From Flavobacteriales bacterium (GTDB taxonomy: Bacteria > Bacteroidota > Bacteroidia > Flavobacteriales_F > PHOS-HE28), in the NCBI GenBank assembly GCA_016718655.1, contig JADKCV010000011.1, forward strand, positions 11,944 through 75,943: a stretch of DNA of 64,000 bases. The letters are read 5' to 3'. Below the pieces are notes generated by a model. That model was given only the letters and a program-made list of their open reading frames with translations. It ran no database searches and was not told the origin of the DNA. Position numbers and translations under genes: made by a program. Within the stretch, counting starts at the first letter, position 1; each line of letters starts with the position of its first letter. Of the stretch, positions 1 through 7,624 are shown piece after piece.

Positions 1-375
1 ACTGAGCTCCGCATGGTCCAATGCCTTGTACAGGTATTCCAAGGCCTTACCTGGGTCGCTCTCCTTGCACGAGAGGCTGGTGACGAGGTACGCCTTGGTC
101 AGCGCCGTATCGTGCTTCAGCTCGAGTACCAGGTCCAGCGCGAACAACGCCGTGATACGCACTTCCTCCGCGCGCCCGGCATACAGGCAAGCAACAGCGT
201 GGTTCTTCGCCGCTTCCATGCGCACAGCGGCGGGCTTTGTCAGGTCGTGCCGCACATCGAGCGTGTCCAGTGTGGCCATGCCGCCGTATTGCGCGCTGCC
301 GGCTAACCATGACAGCACAAGCACAGCGATCAGCGTGTAACGGAACGGCTGCGCTGGGTGTCCCTTGGTTCCCAT
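1..375 (-). CDS. TPR/three-TM family protein, N-terminal part (paralogue D, cut by window edge)
   Basis: The leftward frame opens at an ATG one base after the TAG stop of the gene upstream and runs off the window, giving 125 residues without a stop. Residues 1 to about 29 form a signal peptide with a hydrophobic core and an Ala-Gln cleavage region. The rest is helical and TPR-like, ending in an ALEYLYKALDHA stretch typical of a TPR helix. The sequence after the signal peptide (TLDVRHDLTKP) resembles the same place in the gene at 3350-4792 (SLDTRHDKSRP), so this is probably the fourth member of the tandem family and closer to that gene than to its immediate neighbours. Whether it carries the shared three-TM C-terminus cannot be seen. 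No function is known; an envelope sensor or scaffold is an inference. Confidence 0.75.
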   Translation of the reverse strand, partial: MGTKGHPAQPFRYTLIAVLVLSWLAGSAQYGGMATLDTLDVRHDLTKPAAVRMEAAKNHAVACLYAGRAEEVRITALFALDLVLELKHDTALTKAYLVTSLSCKESDPGKALEYLYKALDHAELS

Positions 376-376
376 G

Positions 377-1863
377 CTATGTCCCAGAATGTTCATTCGG
401 TCGTGCTTCCAGTTCCTCGATCGTCCTCCGCGCCGCCTCCAACCGCACCCGGTTATTCTTGCTCACCAGCATGTTGGTGATCAGCTTCTCCATGCGGTGA
501 TGCAGCGGGATCAGCAACCCGGCGATGGCAGCCATACACAGCAGCATCAGGATCGGCGAGTGGTGCGTGATCTCGCCAAGGAACGGATGCACCAGCAGGT
601 TGATGAATTCGAAGAAGAGCAGCAGCGCTATGAGTGAAAGGTTCTTGATGGCCTTCGCACCCACGACCGCCGTGCGACTGAAGATGAGCAGGAAGATGCC
701 CAGCGTGATGACGATGAGGGCGATGATGCCGAACTGGATGTTGCGGGAGCGGGCAGCGATTTCCTCCGCACGCAACTTGGCGTCCTCCATGTCCTTGAGC
801 TGTTGCGAGAACAGTTGGCTCTGAAGCTGACTGCGGTTCTGGGTAGCGATCACACTGTCGCGATAGGCAATACACAGCTTCGCGTAAAAGAACGCGCTAT
901 CCGCCATGCCGTTCGCCTTGAACGCATCGGCCAGGGCCTCGGCCGCTTTTTCCAAAGGACTCGGATTGCGTACCCCTTCCGCAGAACGGAAACCCAACTG
1001 AGCGATGGCTTGCGCTTCCGCAGTGCGGCCCTGCTCCAAGAGCAACGAAGAATACCCTGCGGCGAACTGAACGAGCGGAAGCGGGAGCTGGAACGAGTCG
1101 GCGGCCGCGATGGCGCGCTTGAAATGCAGTTCGGCCAGGTCCGCTTCATGGCGTGCGGCATACACCGTCGCGAGCGCGCCGTTCGAATAGGCGTAGGTCC
1201 ATGGATCTTCACCCGGTGAATCGACCATTTCCACTTGCTTGGTATAGTAAAGCGCGGAATCGAGTTCGCCTCGGTTCATGAAGACCCGGGCTAATGTTGA
1301 CAAGCCTCGCGAGCGGATCCCGAAGGCATGCCCAACGCCAGCGCTTTCCGCATGTAGCGCATGGTTCCATCATGGTCTCCCACGCGTTGATAGAGCACGG
1401 CGAGCTCCTTGCAGGTCGCGCCCATCCAGATGCTATCACGCGCGCTCGTAAAGTGATCGAGCGCGATGTTGAAGTGCTTCAATGCGCCGTTCACCTCGTT
1501 GGCGATCACGAAGGAGACCCCGATCGAGAGGTGCGCCCTGCCGAGCAGCGTGTCGTTCCCCGTGGGTTCCGCGATCGCCAGTGTCCGGATCGAGGTGGAC
1601 ATGCACTCATCCAGTCGGTTGATGTAGAGGTATCTCTGCACCAGCCGTGCGAGCAACGCGACCTTCATGCGGGGATCGTCCGTGGCCTTCTCACGGGCGA
1701 TCAGTGTGTCCACAGGAAGGTCACTGATACTGGCAAAGAGGGTATTGAAGGGCTGGGCCTGGAGCCGTCCGATACCGGCCAAGGCAACAACCAATGCCAG
1801 TGCTCGGAAGTAGATGATCATGGCGATGGTTCGTTGTTGAAGCGTGATCAGGTACATGGGCAT
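377..1863 (-). pseudogene. TPR/three-TM family protein, frameshifted (paralogue C)
   Basis: The ATG overlaps the TGA of the upstream paralogue (TGATG), implying translational coupling. Residues 1 to about 185 (signal peptide, then TPR repeats) are in one frame and end in a stop at 1291. The rest (TPR, three TM helices, coiled coil) continues in another frame to the TAG at 377. Alignment with the intact neighbour at 1863-3350 puts the break at a CCC run, 1319-1321: one extra base there restores one frame of 495 codons plus stop, exactly the neighbour's length. It is therefore either a sequencing deletion or a fresh pseudogene. The N-terminal part is roughly 60 percent identical to the neighbour, while the last 115 residues or so differ at only about three positions. 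Confidence 0.85.
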
Positions 1864-3350
1864 CAACTGGCGTTGGTGTCGGTAGGCCTTGCTTCGAGTT
1901 CCTCGATCGTCCTACGCGCTGCCTCCAACCGCACCCTGTTGTTCTTCGATACGAGCATGTTGGTGATGAGCTTCTCCATGCGGTGGTGCAGTGGGATCAG
2001 CAGCCCGGCGATCGCCGCCATGCACAACAGCATGAGCAATGGTGAATGATGTGTGATCTCACCCAGCACCGGATGCACCAGTAGGTTGATGAACTCGAAG
2101 AACAACAACAGCGCGATGAGCGAGAGGTTCTTGATGGCCTTGGCGCCCACCACCGCCGTGCGACTGAAGATGAGCAGGAAGATGCCCAGCGTGATGACGA
2201 TGAGGGCGATGATGCCGAACTGGATGTTATGGGAGCGTGCCGCGAGCTCCTCCGCGCGAAGCTTGGCTTCCTCGCGGTCCTTCAGTTCCTGCGTGAACAA
2301 TTGGTTCTGCAACTGGCTTCGGTTCTGCAAGGCCGTGAGCGAGTCGCGCCATGCGTGGGCAAGCTTCGAGTACACCAGCGCGCTATCGGTCATGCCGTTC
2401 GCGCCAAAGGCATCGGACAAGGCCGTCGTGGACTTCACCAGAAACCCCGGTTGCCGCAAATGCTCGGTTGATCCGAAGCCCTTACGCGCCCAGACCAACG
2501 CCTCCGACCCGCGCCCTTGGCCGATCAGCAGCTTGGCGTAACCGGCCGCAGCGTTGATGAGCGGCTCGGGCACCTCAGCAGAATCAGCCACTGCCAAGGC
2601 CCGCTTGAAGTAAGGCTCAGCCAGGTCGTTCTCCCCTCGAGCAGCATGCACGACGGCCAGGGTGAGTTGGAAGTTCGCATAGCCATAGGGATCATTTCCG
2701 GGCACCTTCAGCACATCGGCCTTGCGGGCATAGTAAAGCGCGGAATCAAGGTCGCCGCGTTCCATGTGGCACCGGGCAAGGATGGACATTGAGCGGCCGT
2801 AGATCCCCTCACTCAAGCCATAGGCCTGCGCCTTACGCATATAGCGCAAGGTGCCCTCCGTATCCCCGGCCCGTTGGTACACGATGGCGGTCTCCTTGCA
2901 AACGGCCCCCATGCCCAAGCTATCGCCGGCATGTTGGAAGCGTTCGAAGGCGATGTTGAAGTGCTTCAGGGCCCCGTTCACCTCGTTGAGCTGCGTGAAT
3001 GCCCCGCCGATGCCGAAGTGGGCGCGACCGATCAGCGTATCGTTCCCGGTCGGCTCGGCCGCTTCCAGACCACGAATAGCTGCTTTCATGCAGTCCTCCG
3101 GGCGACCGAGGAAGAGGTACTGGCTGACGAGCCTGGCAATGGCGGCGCATTTCACCCGCGGGTCGGTCGCCGCGGCCTCACGTGCGATCAAGGAATCGAC
3201 AGGAATTCCACGCATCCGGGCCGCAAGCGTGTCGAGGGGCTGGGCGCGCAGTTGGCCGATACCGACCAATGCAACGACCACTGCCAGCGTTCGGAAAATG
3301 AGACCCCGGGAAATGGTCCGTTGGTGAAGCATGCAAACATTCATAGGCAT
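1863..3350 (-). CDS. TPR/three-TM family protein (paralogue B)
   Basis: This 495-residue protein starts at the ATG inside the TGATG overlap with the upstream gene; longer in-frame starts would run back into that gene. Residues 1 to about 42 hold a signal peptide or anchor ending near LRAQ. Residues of about 50-330 are TPR-like helical pairs. A charged coiled stretch leads to three hydrophobic helices at roughly 377-396, 410-425 and 440-456, with a conserved THHSP motif between the last two. A short basic coiled coil (RVRLEAARRTIEELEA) closes the protein. No kinase, LytTR, LuxR or other output domain is present. From memory, similar TPR plus FEFINLLVHP membrane modules occur in other Bacteroidota proteins without known function. 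A sensor or scaffold role is inference. Confidence 0.88.
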   Translation of the reverse strand: MPMNVCMLHQRTISRGLIFRTLAVVVALVGIGQLRAQPLDTLAARMRGIPVDSLIAREAAATDPRVKCAAIARLVSQYLFLGRPEDCMKAAIRGLEAAEPTGNDTLIGRAHFGIGGAFTQLNEVNGALKHFNIAFERFQHAGDSLGMGAVCKETAIVYQRAGDTEGTLRYMRKAQAYGLSEGIYGRSMSILARCHMERGDLDSALYYARKADVLKVPGNDPYGYANFQLTLAVVHAARGENDLAEPYFKRALAVADSAEVPEPLINAAAGYAKLLIGQGRGSEALVWARKGFGSTEHLRQPGFLVKSTTALSDAFGANGMTDSALVYSKLAHAWRDSLTALQNRSQLQNQLFTQELKDREEAKLRAEELAARSHNIQFGIIALIVITLGIFLLIFSRTAVVGAKAIKNLSLIALLLFFEFINLLVHPVLGEITHHSPLLMLLCMAAIAGLLIPLHHRMEKLITNMLVSKNNRVRLEAARRTIEELEARPTDTNAS

Positions 3351-4792
3351 CAACCTGCGTTGATATCGGTCGGTCGTGCTTCCAACTCCTCGATCGTCCT
3401 CCTCGCCGCCTCCAACCGCACCCGGTTGTTCTTGCTCACGAGCATGTTGGTGATGAACTTCTCCATGCGGTGGTGCAGTGGGATCAGCAGCCCGGCGATG
3501 GCGGCCATGCACAACAGCATCAAGATCGGTGAGTGGTGTGTGATCTCGCCGAGGAATGGATGCACCAGCAGGTTGATGAACTCGAAGAAGAGCAGCAGCG
3601 CGATCAGCGAGAGGTTCTTGATGGCCTTGGCACCCACCACCGCTGTCCGGCTGAAGACGAGCAGGAAGATGCCCAGCGTGATGACGATGAGCGCGATGAT
3701 GCCGAACTGGATGTTGCGGGAGCGGGCGGCTGCTTCCTCGGCCTTGGCCTTCGCCTCCTCGCCTTCCTTCAGCTCCTGCGCGAAGGCCATGTTCTGGAGC
3801 TTGTTCAGGTTGGTGGCGTTGATCAGGCTGTCGGCATACAGCACGCGCAGCTCGAAGTAGCGGTAGGCACTGTCAGACTGGCCGCTGGCCTTGAACGATC
3901 GACGCAAGAGGTCGGAGGCGCCGACGAGACCTTCCAAATTGCCACCATCAACACTTACGCGCAAGGCACGCCTGCCATCGGCGATGGCATTCGGGATGTC
4001 ACCCGCATCCAGTTCCATCTCCCCGCGACCCAGCAGCGAACCGAAAAGCGGGATCATCACTTGGAAGGAATCCGCGACCTCGATCGCCCGGGCGAAATGG
4101 ACATCGGCCAGCTGGCGCTCGCGTTTCGCTGCGTAGGCCGCGCCGAGCACGTAGTAGGAGCGGGCGTAGGCATAGGGATCGCTTCCCGGGTCGGAGATGA
4201 TGTTCGACCGCTGTGCCCAGTAGAGCGCAGAATCGGGCTTCCCCATGAGCCGGTAACACTCGCTCAAGTGGCAGCAGGTGCGGTTGGTCTGGTAGTCCGA
4301 GGTCACGTTGGCGAGGGCGAGTTGGAGCAGCTCCAGCGCGCGGGGCAGGTCGCCAAGGGACTTGTACACCGTGGCGATCTGCTTGTACGCCGTGCCGATA
4401 TGGTTCGCGTTCCCTGACCGCTGCGCGTAGTCCAGCCCCTGGTAGAAGTACTTCAACTGCAATGCAGCATCCGCAGAGCCGTTGAGCGCATCGCCCAAAT
4501 GCTGGGAAGCGGTAGCAAGCAGCGTGTCGATGCCAAGCTCTTCAGCCAGCGCGAATTCCTCTTTGGCGTTCTTCCTGATCTCATCCTTCAACCCGAGGTT
4601 GAAGAGGGCTGCGCCATGGTTGCTGGTGATGAAGTACCGCTCGATCACTGGCCGCGACTTGTCGTGGCGCGTGTCGAGCGAATCGTAGCGGGCATTGTAG
4701 GTGTATAACTGCGCGAAAAGTGCGAACGGCAGTGCTGACAGGAATAATGCAATGCTCCTGTTCAAGCTAGGGAGAGTGGCACGATAGGGCAT
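3350..4792 (-). CDS. TPR/three-TM family protein (paralogue A, first of the operon)
   Basis: The protein has 480 residues. The ATG at 4792 gives a clean signal peptide (residues 1 to about 28, ending LFAQ); the frame is open further upstream but that stretch is not protein-like. Residues 60-330 hold TPR-like repeats and about 335-358 are charged and coiled. TM helices lie near 363-381, 393-409 and 424-441, followed by the same C-terminal coiled coil as its neighbours. Over the last 115 residues it differs from the two downstream paralogues at only two to five positions, yet its TPR part is only distantly similar to theirs. Its TGA overlaps the next ATG. It is the likely first gene of the leftward array, though no clear TAnnTTTG box was seen upstream. 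Confidence 0.88.
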   Translation of the reverse strand: MPYRATLPSLNRSIALFLSALPFALFAQLYTYNARYDSLDTRHDKSRPVIERYFITSNHGAALFNLGLKDEIRKNAKEEFALAEELGIDTLLATASQHLGDALNGSADAALQLKYFYQGLDYAQRSGNANHIGTAYKQIATVYKSLGDLPRALELLQLALANVTSDYQTNRTCCHLSECYRLMGKPDSALYWAQRSNIISDPGSDPYAYARSYYVLGAAYAAKRERQLADVHFARAIEVADSFQVMIPLFGSLLGRGEMELDAGDIPNAIADGRRALRVSVDGGNLEGLVGASDLLRRSFKASGQSDSAYRYFELRVLYADSLINATNLNKLQNMAFAQELKEGEEAKAKAEEAAARSRNIQFGIIALIVITLGIFLLVFSRTAVVGAKAIKNLSLIALLLFFEFINLLVHPFLGEITHHSPILMLLCMAAIAGLLIPLHHRMEKFITNMLVSKNNRVRLEAARRTIEELEARPTDINAG

Positions 4793-5390
4793 CTGTAGAG
4801 CGGTGGACCGTAAAGATGCACAACGGCCACTTGACAGGACCAAGTAGAAATACCGGGTCTCACCCCTCCACGGTGCTGGAACCGGTGATGAACAGCAGGC
4901 GTGATCCATGAACGGAGGCGGCTTCCACCCTCCACCCAAGAGCATTACCCGGCCAAATGCTACCATGAAAGCACCCCGCGCAAATGCCAGCCCGCCTATT
5001 CCGCGGCAACGGCAGAAAACAGATGCAGGTGATCGGAGGCACCGTCGTTGAGCCGACTGCCAACAGTGCACACTTCGCTGAGCTTAGGGATGGCCAGGCG
5101 ACCCCACTGGTCCGCTACCGTGTTCTACAGATCGCCCGGATCGAGAGCAAGGGCATGCGTTGGCCGCAAAGCGGCCGCTAGGTGGGGAGCAGCGTCATCC
5201 GAAGGTGATGGACCGACCTGTATTGCCTATGACAGGTTCGGGTTCCGTGGTACCGTCGCTCTCGGATCGAAGCATGCCAAGAGCTGCAAAGCGCTCATCC
5301 TTCCCTGGATCGCACAGCATCTTCAGTGGTCGCGCAGTCCATCGGTCGGGCTGATGATGCAAGGTCCCACCCTGGGTTGTCTCACGATCG
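4793..5390. other. Intergenic stretch, nothing recognised
   Basis: About 600 bases lie between the start of the TPR array and the end of the PCMD-type gene; both neighbours are leftward. Open frames exist here on the plus strand but their translations are rich in Arg, Ser and Pro, have no domain or signal peptide, and start from weak contexts, so none is called. The promoter of the TPR operon should lie in the right-hand half of what precedes 4792, but no convincing -7 element was found. Confidence 0.5.
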
Positions 5391-6647
5391 TCAGGGCATC
5401 ACCACGCGACCAGACCATACTCCATCCTGGTGCGTGACACGGAGCAGTAGAACGCATTCAGAAGCTTGGATCGCCACGGCATGAAGGGAACCTCCATGTA
5501 GCGCACGCCGCTCGATCATTCGGCCATTCGAGTCGTATACTTCCAGGTAGGCATCGTTCCAGCTGGATCCGCGTAGGTCGCACAGGATCGCATCACCCGA
5601 AGCCCAGATACGGGCGTTCCTAACGGCAGGTCCGCCAACACCTGTGGCGATCACGAGCGGAAGTCCCACTGGGATCGGCGCATAATACGGAGATGATGTG
5701 TTCACACGCACCTGATACCCGGTTCCCGGCGGAACACCCGCTGGTACTTGGCAGCTGATCATGCCTTGCGCTGCGTTCGTCGTGAGCGTACCGAGGTTCA
5801 CCGGTTGAGAGAAGCCCCCGTCCGCATCGGACAACTCCACTCGGAACTGGACAGGAGCCATTGGCGGCCCTTGCGTGGAAAAGGCCACTTGCAAGTTGGT
5901 AGGCCCATCCATGGCAAGTTGCAATTCCGCTACCTCCGGCGCACACTGAACATTGTAGATCAGCGCCAGATCATCGTACCAGACACGCGAACCGATGACA
6001 CTCCCGGCACTGTCACCCGAAGTGAGGATCAACAACACCCATTCCGGATCACGCTCATCGAGGTACTGGAATGGCGTGGAAAAACGGGTCCATTCCGGAA
6101 CGGCCTGATAAGGCGCCTTCCATGAAGCACCGGCGATGTAGTTCGCCTCCGTCCCGAAAGCCGGTAGACGACCTTCATCCACATGGAGCAATGCACCGAT
6201 GTTCGCCCGATCGCCTACCTGTGGATCGGCTTTGTACCACCCCACCAAGCTATCCGGCCTGCCAATGGCAATGGTGTTCCATTGTGTATCGTCCGGATCC
6301 GTATACATGTAGCTGTTGTCGATGTTCAGTTCCGCATGGACGCGACCGTTGGTAAGCAGACCGTTCGCAGTGCCTGCCGCCGAGTTGACCGTGCGCAGTT
6401 CCACCGAATAGGAGCCCGAGTGGGCATCCGCACTACGCCAACATAACTGTGGCACCAATGCATTGATGAACGCCCCAGCATCACTGCTCTTCAACGAACT
6501 CCAATTACTGGGCTCTTGGGTGACCATCCCCACATTCGTCCACGACTCGAAGTCCGCCTCATCAAGCTGACGCTGCGCCAACACACTTGAAACGAACAGA
6601 ATGACACCCAGGATCACGATGATCACACGTAGCTGACGAGATGGCAT
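5391..6647 (-). CDS. Secreted PCMD-domain-like protein with T9SS C-terminal sorting domain
   Basis: The protein has 418 residues. The start is the ATG at 6647 before a strong signal peptide (IIVILGVILFVSSVLAQ); the open frame continues upstream but would overlap the oppositely oriented gene at 6768. Residues of about 30-200 (beginning DFESWTNVG) resemble the putative carbohydrate metabolism (PCMD) domain of Bacteroidota surface proteins: a beta-sandwich with a WYDDLALIYN motif near its end. A fibronectin-like middle follows. The last 70 residues (AYLEVYDSNGRMIERR, ending GRVVMP) look like a type A T9SS sorting domain, so the protein is probably exported across the outer membrane and anchored. 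Its substrate is unknown. It stands alone, divergent from the LOG gene. Confidence 0.75.
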   Translation of the reverse strand: MPSRQLRVIIVILGVILFVSSVLAQRQLDEADFESWTNVGMVTQEPSNWSSLKSSDAGAFINALVPQLCWRSADAHSGSYSVELRTVNSAAGTANGLLTNGRVHAELNIDNSYMYTDPDDTQWNTIAIGRPDSLVGWYKADPQVGDRANIGALLHVDEGRLPAFGTEANYIAGASWKAPYQAVPEWTRFSTPFQYLDERDPEWVLLILTSGDSAGSVIGSRVWYDDLALIYNVQCAPEVAELQLAMDGPTNLQVAFSTQGPPMAPVQFRVELSDADGGFSQPVNLGTLTTNAAQGMISCQVPAGVPPGTGYQVRVNTSSPYYAPIPVGLPLVIATGVGGPAVRNARIWASGDAILCDLRGSSWNDAYLEVYDSNGRMIERRALHGGSLHAVAIQASECVLLLRVTHQDGVWSGRVVMP

Positions 6648-6767
6648 GCACCAAAGGAACACGGTAACACCGGAACTTGTTCCGACATCATACGGACCGC
6701 CATCGCGCTCCCCGTCCTTCAATGTTCCTGCATTCAACGTCGCAGCACTAGCTTCGTCGGCTCCAAA

Positions 6768-7538
6768 ATGGACAATAGTCAACCGTCCCGCACCATCGAC
6801 CTGAGCTTTCTGGAAGGCCCCAGGTCCCGTTGGAAGGAGTTCGTCAGTGTGCTCAGCATCGCCCGCGAGTTCATTTACGGGTTCCGCAAGTTGCACTTCG
6901 TGGGGCCCTGTGTCACGTTCTTCGGGAGTGCGCGATTCAAGGAGGACCATCCCTACTATGAGGCCGGACGTGAACTTGCTCGGCGCATCGGTAGGGTGGG
7001 TTTCACCATCATGACCGGTGGTGGACCGGGGATCATGGAGTCCGCGAATCGCGGAGCTCGTGATGTGGGCGCTCGTAGTGTCGGTTGTAACATCGTACTT
7101 CCCCATGAACAATATGCCAACCCCTACCTCGATGTCAGTCTCACCTTCGAGCGATTCTTCGTACGGAAGGTGCTTCTCCTGAAGTATAGCGTGGCATTCG
7201 TCGTTCTGCCTGGCGGAGCAGGAACCATGGATGAGCTCTTTGAAACGATCACCCTCATCCAGACGGGAAAGGTGAAGAACTTCCCCATACTGCTCTATGG
7301 CAAGGATTACTGGGCTCCGATGCTGGCGCAGATCGAACGCATGGTGGCCGAAGGGACCATAGGGCGATCGGAACTGGAATTCATGTTCGTAGCGGACACC
7401 GTGGAAGAGGCCACCTTGTTGCTCCAGGACCGGTTGGTGACCATGTGGCAGGAAGCCCGATCGCTGAAGGACACTCCGAAGTGGTGGTTCTTGGAGGATA
7501 GCGTTAAGTCAAGGTTAAGGAAGTCGTCGGCCACCTAA
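6768..7538 (+). CDS. LOG-family (TIGR00730-type) nucleotide 5'-monophosphate hydrolase
   Basis: The protein has 256 residues. Both hallmark motifs of the lysine-decarboxylase-like / LOG Rossmann family are present: GGGPGIMESANRGA at residues 84-97 and PGGAGTMDELFE at 148-159. Characterised members cleave the N-glycosidic bond of cytokinin riboside or purine nucleoside monophosphates; the old name lysine decarboxylase is wrong for them. The protein is cytoplasmic, with no signal peptide. It is longer than the minimal family (about 190 residues) because of an N-terminal helical region of about 45 residues, as in the long bacterial type. Its substrate here cannot be told from sequence. Confidence 0.9.
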   Translation: MDNSQPSRTIDLSFLEGPRSRWKEFVSVLSIAREFIYGFRKLHFVGPCVTFFGSARFKEDHPYYEAGRELARRIGRVGFTIMTGGGPGIMESANRGARDVGARSVGCNIVLPHEQYANPYLDVSLTFERFFVRKVLLLKYSVAFVVLPGGAGTMDELFETITLIQTGKVKNFPILLYGKDYWAPMLAQIERMVAEGTIGRSELEFMFVADTVEEATLLLQDRLVTMWQEARSLKDTPKWWFLEDSVKSRLRKSSAT

Positions 7539-7546
7539 CACAGCCT

Positions 7547-7590
7547 TAACCCGGGATCAAGCACCGGGTAACATGGGCGGGGGACCTTTG
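7547..7590 (+). promoter_or_regulatory. Promoter-like element shared with the gene at 10575
   Basis: GGACCTTTG at 7582-7590 lies 34 bases before the ATG, and GGTAA lies 15 bases upstream of it. The same two blocks recur before the lipoprotein gene at 10575 with identical spacing to each other and to the start codon. GACCTTTG departs from the Bacteroidota -7 consensus TAnnTTTG at one position. It probably marks a common promoter or operator. Confidence 0.5.
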
Positions 7591-7624
7591 CAGCGCGAAC
7601 AGCCCAACGCTGAACGCTTCTGCG

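Noticed and set aside
1291..1330. Programmed ribosomal frameshift in the TPR paralogue
   Set aside because: There is no slippery heptamer or stimulatory structure, and the intact paralogues have no such site; a simple one-base deletion explains it.
5048..5437. Plus-strand open frame of 129 codons in the gap before the PCMD-type gene
   Set aside because: Its Arg/Ser/Pro-rich translation has no domain or signal peptide, and it overlaps the end of the leftward gene.
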